Positions 57,536-64,000 of a stretch of 64,000 bases of DNA are shown in pieces. The DNA comes from Cenococcum geophilum 1.58 (taxonomy: Eukaryota; Ascomycota; Dothideomycetes; Gloniales; Gloniaceae). Position 1 is the first letter of the stretch; each line of letters begins with the position of its first letter. The notes below the pieces were generated by a model, which worked only from the letters and a program-made list of their open reading frames with translations, was not told the DNA's origin and did not search any database. The translations under genes were made by a program, and so were the position numbers. The stretch covers positions 744,001 through 808,000 of the forward strand of contig KV748225.1 in NCBI GenBank assembly GCA_001692895.1, written 5' to 3'.

Positions 57536-58640
57536 AATAGGTAGAAGAGAACCATCGCTATATTATATTAAATTATCTAAAATAATATTTATTTTGCTAG
57601 TCTTATAAATAGCTTTAAAGTAGCTTTTATTTATTTAAAATATACTATTAGTATAAAAAAGGTAAATATAATTATGGTTACCAAATGCGTAGATTGCTGG
57701 CAGGTTGCGCGCAGGTTGCGTGCAGGTTGCTCGCAGGCTGCGTGTCAAAAAAACACGACATAGGCTAGTCGGTCGAGTTGCTAAATGCCCTCAACTGCGC
57801 GCCAATTGCGTCAACTACCAACCATTAAGGCCATTGGTAGGGTACTATATTTTGCCGATATAAGTAGAGCTTCACAAGCTCTATAAGCAATTTTAAACTA
57901 CCTCCGATTTAAGATTAAGGTAGAGAAGGTAGGAGTTATATTATAGGCTATAGTGGGGACGTAGGTCTAGTCGGTGGAGTCCAAAGGTCATTAAATCGCG
58001 AAGTAATGGGATCCTGTGCCTGCTCTTATTAGGGTATAGTATCTAACGTTAAGGTTATAGGTTAAATTGGATATAGAGGAGTTAAAGGCGGAGGTAGGTT
58101 CGTCTTTAGAGGTATATTACTTAGGTTCCATCGTAAGTTAAGCTTCCTTATAGTGCGTAGTTGGTGCTTAATCTCTTATAGAGTCCATTCGTACTCTTTT
58201 TTTACGTTAATAACCTGCTCCTAAATGTTGTCTCTAATAGTACCCCCGTCCTTAGGGATAAATACTCTATTCTCTTAAAGGAAGTTACGGAAGTCCTATA
58301 TAATATCCTTATTTACAGGGGCCTATATTTCCTTTATCCATCTAATAAAGTCCTCCTTTATATATTCCTATAGCGCGGTATTATTATATTCACTATCCTT
58401 ATAATATACTATACGGTATAATAAAAATCTATTTAAGTCTTATTTATTAGCGTTTACAAGGTCAATTATAGCTTTATTCTATATCTTTAGGTTAATATCT
58501 TCCTTATACTTCTTTGGGTAGGTTAACGCTATAGTAGGTAAGAAGATCGACGGGGTGTCGTACGTTAAAGGTAGGTAGGATTTTCGGTTTTGTAGGATCT
58601 CATAGGTTTGCTGTTAAGAGGTAGGCAATTTAAGATATTA

Positions 58641-58928
58641 TTTAACGCGTTTTAGACGTTAACTTAAAACCCTAGGTTTAGTGACACTTTTAACCTAAAG
58701 TACTCAACCAAATCTTCGTAAACGCGGTTATTCTATATAATAAACGCAACTTGGTATCTCCTAGTACTTAGTAATACTTTTATTACTAGTTTTCCGCAAG
58801 TTTAAGGTAGCATAGTATCGCTAGGATCTATTCTATATAAGCGCATATAGCACCCCTATATAAGACTATCTCTTCTATTTAAAAACCTAGCTGCTCTATA
58901 GTTAACTATATATTTAACCACTAATTAG
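58641..58928 (-). other. Copia-4 5' leader
   Basis: Non-coding, strongly RIP-affected, next to the 5' LTR; no gene seen. Confidence 0.6.
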
Positions 58929-59136
58929 TGTTAGTTATATAGGGTGACTTACCAATAACAACTACTCGAGTAGGGTTATAGTGATGTTGGTTAATAAAGC
59001 TTATTAATTGGAATGAGGGAGGGCGAGGAACTTAAGGCTCCTCGCCACGCTAGTACCGCGGCGACACGTAATAGCAACTTGCCATTACGTGACGGCAGTT
59101 TGCCGTATGTGGCGGCAACTTGCCTCATTCCCAATA
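58929..59136 (-). repeat. Copia-4 5' LTR (right), 208 bp
   Basis: tgttagttatataggg to attcccaata, followed by target copy gtatt. Same hairpin and palindromes as the left LTR. Confidence 0.95.
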
Positions 59137-59141
59137 GTATT

Positions 59142-60172
59142 AAACTAAACTAAGTTCTAGTAGAATCCTACGGCGCTAATATAGCAGATATTAACTAGTA
59201 GGAGGTTTATAGGTTTCCTTACAGCTATTTACTAGACCGTATTTTACGGTTTAGGGTATATAATCTTTTTTAGCTCCTATTTTATCTTCCGCAAGTTATC
59301 CCTTTAATCTATTAGTTTAGTATAATATCTAATATCCCTTACTATTCTTTATGGCTATATAAGGCCTAAGCTCTTTATAGGGGGCTTTTTTAGATTATTA
59401 TTAACTTCCTAGGTCTTTAATATAGGTAGTTTGGGGGCGGCGTAGTATATAAATCCGTTATGGATTAAGCTATATATCTTTCTTAAAGGCCTAGTCCTTA
59501 CGTATAGCATTAGCCTAGTAAATAATATTAATCTAGGGCTATATAAGGTTTTCTATTATAATGCTAATTTCTTTTATAAAGGAAGGGGTTAGGGGTAAAG
59601 TTTTAGGCTAGATAAGCTGTCTACTCTATATATTAAGCTGTAAGCCTAAATAGGCTAGCTATTTTCTCCTTAAGATTATATTATAGCTTTCTAGGTCCGT
59701 AATAAGGAAGGGGATATTATATTACTTTTGTCTATTAATATAAAGGTAAATCTATAAAATAGTCGTAATAGGTAGCCCTATTTATCCGTTATACCTATAA
59801 ATAGGAATTAGTTTAGGCAGTTCTTTAAGGGGTATATTTAAAAAGTTAGCCAGCTTTATAGCGCACTAGGTATCTATTAAGGTAAAGGTATTTGCTTTAG
59901 AGCTAGCTAAAGTAAAGGTTAAAACTTAATATCTATTATAGAATAAAGTATAAGGAATAGTGCAGCCTTCTCTACTAACTAGCTAACCTAGATTAATATA
60001 TAATATATTAATCCCTTCTAATCCTAAAGAGGAGTCTTTCTTTAGGGTTCCTCTTTTTCTAACTTTATACTATCCTTCTAGATTAATAGAACTTTATCCC
60101 TTTTTATATTTATTAGGTAGTCTTTTATAATATAGCCCTTTTAGCTATAAGAAAAGTAGGCGCCTTAATTAC
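59142..60172 (-). pseudogene. Gypsy-3 protease and gag zinc knuckle remnant
   Basis: Minus-strand frame. At 60117-60158 it reads YFSYSQKGYIIKDY, exactly the CX2CX4HX4C spacing of a gag knuckle but with all four ligands changed to Tyr, as RIP does to Cys (TGC to TAC) and His (CAC to TAC). At about 59851-59890 LIDT*CAIKLANFL is an aspartic-protease active-site region. Copia-5 is inserted directly upstream of the knuckle. Confidence 0.85.
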
Positions 60173-60335
60173 TATTAGTAGGGGGGGTACTTGGGCAGTC
60201 TCTTTAAGCTCAGCGACATATCACGTGACAGCGCGCGGGCCATCGTGTAGATATCTTCTCGGGGCCTTCAAGCCCCTAAGCTTCCTCATAGAGCATCATA
60301 TATATCATTCCATCAGCCTACTCAGTGCCCTGACA
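60173..60335 (+). repeat. Copia-5 5' LTR, 163 bp
   Basis: Differs from the 3' LTR at about nine sites. In every case this copy has A where the other has G (for example tattag for tgttgg, gacatatc for gacgtgtc). Confidence 0.95.
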
Positions 60336-60511
60336 GGTTATAAGCCCTCTTGCAGCTTCCATCAAAGCTCTATCAGCTACTATTTTATTTAATTGATTAG
60401 TCAACACAAAGCTATAAACCCTCGAATTTAGAGCCGGCACAATGTGATAGAAATTTAAAACAAACCAATACACGCCACGCACGATACGGTTAAACCGGTT
60501 AATTGCATATT

Positions 60512-62515
60512 ATGGCGGATATAGTACAGAAAAAGGAATATCACAGCTCTCTTAGGGCTATTCCTGCATTAAAAGGGGAGAGCAATTATAAAGAATGGTA
60601 TCGTCGAATCGTACAACGACTTAAGCTTTAAGACCTCCTACCACTGATATAAGGTACGGCTGTAGAGCCGCTAACGAATACGAACAATCGCAGAGAATGG
60701 CGACATAAACAGATAATGGGACTTGAGATAATAGAGGGAGCAGTGTCAGAATCGATTCGCGATCGTCTCGCCACATCAGGCAAGCCGCGAGATTCCATTA
60801 AGGACCTGCTTGACTTAATTCGATTACTATACACCGCGTAAGGTCTTATTTATAACTACCAGATATAGAACCAATGGCTCGATCTTAATCGCAAAGACTA
60901 CACCTCGCTCGAAGCCTACACGGAAGCTTTTATCTCGGGTATAAGAAAATCAATTGCAGCGTCAATGCCGATATTAAGGAAGCAGGCGCACGCCCGATTG
61001 CTTTACGCGGTAGAGGAGGAGTTCCCTATATAGACGGCTAATCGACGAAAGGCAGCCAGGAGAGTTATAAGGGAGGAAGACCTTATTACAATAGAGGAAC
61101 TGGTAAGCGACCTTATAGACGAGAGTCATACTCAACCAGATACCTCCATCGCGATATCCTTAGTCAGCAAGAAGCTAGACGATTAACTAAAACCCAATAC
61201 AGAAGAATCAGCATCAAAGGAGTTCGAGCACTGCTCACATTGCAATGGCAAGCACCCTAGTGATAAAGAGAGGTGTTTCTACCTTTACCCGGAGCTTTGA
61301 TATCCGGCGTGGAGGCCTTACAAAAAGCATATTTTATACATAGATCCACCCCAGGATGGGGTAGAGACTATATTAAATTTAAATTATTAAGTTGGAATAA
61401 TAGGCAGAGGCTCGGCAGAAGGCCTATTTATTAGCAGTATGGCCATAGTTAACGGCTTAGGCAACAGCAATCAGGACAACTAGTTCCTTAATTCCTATTC
61501 TAATATTATAATAAGTAATGAATAAAGCCAGTTCATTAAATACACGACTCTATTACCACCTTACGAAATAGGAACGTTAGGGGGGACTATCCACTATGCG
61601 ATTGGCAAAGGGACGGTATATATACCCCTACTGATGGACGACGGCAACACCTGCATGGTAGCTACTGAGGCCTACTATGCACCCAAATCACCCTACAAGC
61701 TCCTATCGGAGTCGTCCCTTGAGAAGCGCAAGAAGCTCTACATTGGGCCTGACAAGGAAACAGGTGGCCGTACGGTTCGACGGTACTCCGACGATTTGGT
61801 GGTGGGCAGAGCGACTTGCAAGAACGGCTTATATGTCGTTTGACAGGCTTTAAAGCCTCAATATATTGCGCACGCCTTGACGGCAAAGCGCCAAATCTCT
61901 CGACCTACTGCGAAGGAGACAGCACGGCAAACAACTGCCAATTCCCTCCTCGCAGGCAGGGAGAGCATGATACCGACGATCGCCAAGGGCGACGGAGGTC
62001 ATAACGATCAAGACGACGTCGATTCTGATGACAGCGGCGTCTACCGAATTAACCAACAGCTTGAGGGGGGTGTGGAGACAGAGGCTGCTCAACCAAAGAA
62101 GGTCTCTTATACGGCAGTCGCATGCTCGTCTTACGCACATATACAGCCGACCCCTCCGGAGCCTCATCCAAGAGCTCCATACAAGATCAAGATACCGCGA
62201 ATGTCGAAGGAAGCCCTGCAGTCACCAGAGGCTCCTCACTGGCGGCAGACACTGACTGTTGAGATGACTCAACACAAGAAGGCCAAGACGCATCGATTCG
62301 TCAAAAGGCCAAAGAAGCGTTATGCGGATATCAAGCTCCGCAAGCGCAAGGATATTGAACGGGGTAGGATTAAATTACACCATATACCGAGCATGGATCA
62401 ACCAGCAGACGGCTTGACGAAAGCTCACCAAAGGACGTCTATAAGGCGATCAAAGAAGGTGCCACCAAAGTCACCTGGGCCATCTAGGCCACCTAGGCCA
62501 CCTAGGCCTGATTAG
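60512..62515 (+). pseudogene. Copia-5 Gag-protease-RNase H fusion frame
   Basis: One frame of 668 codons from ATG (MADIVQKKEYHSSL). Gag runs to about residue 250 and has a CCHC knuckle CSHCNGKHPSDKERC near 61235. A Copia protease-like part follows, with a damaged active site (FLNSYSNIII near 61480) and APKSPYKLLS and RRYSDDLVVG near 61680-61790. A TGA at 61841-61843 stops the frame; the same frame then stays open for 224 codons, ending with KLHHIPSMDQPADGLTKA, the typical end of Copia RNase H. Stops in the first half are mostly TAA/TAG of RIP type; the second half has none. It may act only as packaging sequence. Confidence 0.85.
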
Positions 62516-62779
62516 GAAATCATACTACGACCGGCGGAACCTCGGAATTAACGTCAATCGACTCAGTTCCAATTTTCAAAAAGCTTACTAATACTACTTT
62601 TCAGCATGGCAGACGGGCGATCGAGCGTCGTCGATTTTTTGTCTTTGAACCTTTCTTTCTTAATTGTATTTCTTACTACTTGTACTACCCCTACCTATTA
62701 ACCACAACCTTACGGAGTATGGTATAGTCATCCCGGAGGAGTTTCCTATTCGCTAGAGCTCATAGAGCCTGGGGGGGTG
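62516..62779 (+). other. Copia-5 3' untranslated region and polypurine tract
   Basis: Non-coding and not RIP-affected; ends gagcctgggggggtg immediately before the 3' LTR. Confidence 0.8.
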
Positions 62780-62942
62780 TGTTGGTAGGGGGGGTACTTG
62801 GGCAGTCTCTTTGAGCTCAGCGACGTGTCACGTGACAGCGCGCGGGCCATCGTGTAGATATCTTCTCGGGGCCTTCGAGCCCCTGAGCTTCCTCATAGAG
62901 CATCATATGTATCATTCCATCAGCCTGCTCAGTGCCCTGACA
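62780..62942 (+). repeat. Copia-5 3' LTR, 163 bp
   Basis: Pristine-looking tgttggtagggggggtac to gccctgaca, followed by target copy attac. The 61-aa ORF starting at 62811 has no recognisable features. Confidence 0.95.
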
Positions 62943-62947
62943 ATTAC

Positions 62948-64000
62948 TAAGGGCCTATATATAAGGACTACTATATATAGGCTAAGCATCTACTAGACCT
63001 ATAGTAGGACTAGCCGTATAGCTAGCTACTAAATTGGCGGTAGGCTGTACAGCTAGTATTATAGGAGTTACTAATTATACTAGGGCACTATAGGCCGTTC
63101 TTATATTGCTTATAGTCTGGATTAGAGGGTTTCTAGCTTTATACTATTTAGCACGTGCTTTAATTTAATAGAGGCCTTAGTTAATAGCTAAGCACTAATC
63201 TATAAGTTCCTTTAGCGTCTATATAGTAGTAAAAACTAATAGCATAGCCCGCTGTAGGTCTAGGGTAAGCTTATTAAACAGGTCTAGCCCTAAATCTTCC
63301 TAGGGAATTTAGGCCTAGCCTACTAAGCATAAAAAGCGGGTTTAAAAGGCCAAAAAGGTCTCCGTTGTTTTTATATTTAGGCCTTTATAATTAAGGCCAG
63401 CATTCTATACCTTAAAGGGGTCCTTATAAATAGAAGATAAGTAGTTAATTATCTTTCTTTAGAGGTAAAAGGGTCTACTAAGTCCTTAGTATATTGTAGG
63501 CGTAGGTATATTTAGGCGTCCCTACCAGTACGGCTAAAGACATAGGCTATTTAGGCCTAAGGGGTAGGAAAGTAGTCGGCATTAACTTTAAGCTTATTCT
63601 GTAGTTAGAGCTTCTAGTTATTAAATATAAAGTCTATTCTATCTATAAATAATAAGGGGTCCGCAACCTTTATAGACCGCAATAGTACTATATAGGGCTT
63701 AGTAGGTCCGCTAAGGCGCTATAATAAAGCCTTAAGGACCGTAGTAAGTCTCTAGGTATTTAATAATTTATTACTAAATATAGAAGTAGGGGTGTCTCTA
63801 GCTTTAAGTAGCTCTCGTAATTATTTAATTTTATTATTAGCTACTACTAGCTCTGCCTAAGGGTTTAAAATATTAACTATTTTATTATCTAAGGTATTTA
63901 AAGGTCCTACAGCTACTTTACTAGCTACTATGTTTCTTAGTATAGTGGTAAGGGTATTAAATAATTTCGGGTAAATTCTTTAGGGGTTCTAGTCTATACT
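62948..64000 (-). pseudogene. Gypsy-3 gag remnant
   Basis: Minus-strand frame resembling the fungal Gypsy capsid region: DRIDFIFNN*KL*LQNKL and VNADYFPTP near 63570-63650, IAYVFSRTGRDA near 63530, YLRLQYTKDLVDPF near 63480, then NAGLNYKGLN near 63390. It continues beyond the window towards the 5' LTR. TAG stops stand where Trp or Gln is expected. Confidence 0.82.

Larger units (their letters stand above)
55521..57860 (+). mobile_element. S6: TIR minisatellite element, 5'-truncated
   Basis: About 2340 bp in Copia-4 gag. The left end begins tcgcaggatgag and lacks the first 14 or so bases of the TIR; the right end is intact (attttgccgata, then TA). Long architecture like S1: 5' array 55580-55790, 12-bp array, hairpin, 20-bp array, unique block with gcctcctagggaggcacccg, GGTA tract 57014-57075, second 20-bp block 57075-57185, 17-18-bp array and 3' domain. 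Confidence 0.88.
47628..58640 (-). pseudogene. Copia-4 Gag-Pol polyprotein remnant
   Basis: Minus-strand remnant; the start near 58640 is approximate because the ATG is lost. The end is TAG at 47628 after HIRVKG. Gag pieces: 57861-58640, then, after S6, up to 54830 with GELYNILNLKLRIFYNYY near 55480. CCHC knuckle CYICKKPNY near 54790-54815; protease IILDTRAIGV near 54380-54415; integrase about 54000-53000; RT about 52650-51000 interrupted at 51093-52186; RNase H ending DNPVDIIMKANLNKVL near 50210-50250. Removing S5 and one TA continues NKVL into EIFINI, which proves the frame. RIP-type stops throughout. Confidence 0.88.
47044..59136 (-). mobile_element. Copia-4, full-length with three nested insertions
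   Basis: LTRs of 208 bp at 47044-47251 and 58929-59136; perfect target duplication gtatt at 47039-47043 and 59137-59141. It contains S5 (near the end of the polyprotein), a LINE-derived insert in RT and S6 (in gag). Related to Copia-2 in protein and leader sequence but with a different LTR. Confidence 0.95.
60173..62942 (+). mobile_element. Copia-5, internally deleted Copia derivative
   Basis: LTRs of 163 bp at 60173-60335 and 62780-62942; perfect target duplication attac (60168-60172 and 62943-62947). A G-run (62771-62777) before the right LTR is the polypurine tract, so it is on +. Probable primer-binding site ggttataagccctcttg right after the left LTR. At 2770 bp it is about half the length of a normal Copia: gag, a protease-like part and an RNase H tail are present; integrase and RT are missing. 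It is probably mobilised in trans. Confidence 0.93.
37426..64000 (-). mobile_element. Gypsy-3, old Gypsy fragmented by later insertions
   Basis: Minus-strand Gypsy whose pieces are: the end of its 3' LTR (before 20714, and 37426-37596), pol (37600-40760), a 62-bp link (46982-47043), protease and knuckle (59142-60172) and gag (62948 to beyond 64000). Gypsy-2 lies in its LTR; Copia-3, Copia-4 and Copia-5 lie in its body, each with a perfect 5-bp target duplication. Joining the pieces gives continuous frames across the Copia-3 and Copia-4 sites. The 5' LTR lies beyond the window. Confidence 0.88.

Noticed and set aside
61850-62167. 105-aa minus-strand ORF in Copia-5
   Set aside because: Antisense to the open Gag-RNase H fusion frame, no features of its own.

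Overview
The window looks like AT-rich heterochromatin of a filamentous ascomycete (Pezizomycotina) that has, or had, repeat-induced point mutation (RIP). I find no host gene, tRNA or rRNA in it. Almost everything is transposable elements nested inside one another. In the retroelements CpA/TpG has largely become TpA while CpG, CpC and CpT survive. Reading frames are therefore recognisable but full of TAA/TAG stops where CAA, CAG or TGG once stood, and most ATG codons have become ATA. The long ORFs that remain open are mostly artefacts of minisatellites with 12-, 17- or 20-bp units.

Left part (1-14421): Gypsy-1, a chromodomain Gypsy on + (pieces 1-2007 and 12739-14421), is split by Copia-1 (2008-12733, +, target duplication gacac). 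Copia-1 carries two minisatellite elements: S1 (2198-4839) inside its 5' LTR and S2 (7963-9868) inside its integrase. A solo LTR (1501-1683, target duplication aaagg) sits in the Gypsy-1 pol gene. Middle (about 14422-19830): a decayed Tad1-like LINE on +, followed by about 0.9 kb I cannot assign.

Right part (before 20714 to beyond 64000): this reads as one old minus-strand Gypsy-3 broken apart by later insertions. Its LTR holds Gypsy-2 (20715-37420), which holds Copia-2 (25497-36254), which holds minisatellite element S3 (26810-31341), which holds S4 (28446-31020): five levels. Its body also holds Copia-3 (40761-46976, gttta), Copia-4 (47044-59136, gtatt; itself containing S5, a LINE-derived 1.1-kb insert and S6) and Copia-5 (60173-62942, attac), an internally deleted Copia with a RIP-free right half. 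Removing an insert plus one target copy restores a continuous host reading frame at most junctions, which supports this reconstruction.

The most unusual component is the S family. There are six 1.9-2.6-kb elements bounded by short inverted repeats (CATCGG(G/C)AAAATAT, or CATCAGCA in S2) and mostly by a duplicated TA. They are built almost entirely from ordered minisatellite modules and have no credible coding capacity. They behave like non-autonomous TA-targeting DNA transposons that mobilise satellite DNA. At three insertion sites the TA target matches a CA/TG in an undamaged homologue, so RIP may have created the landing sites.
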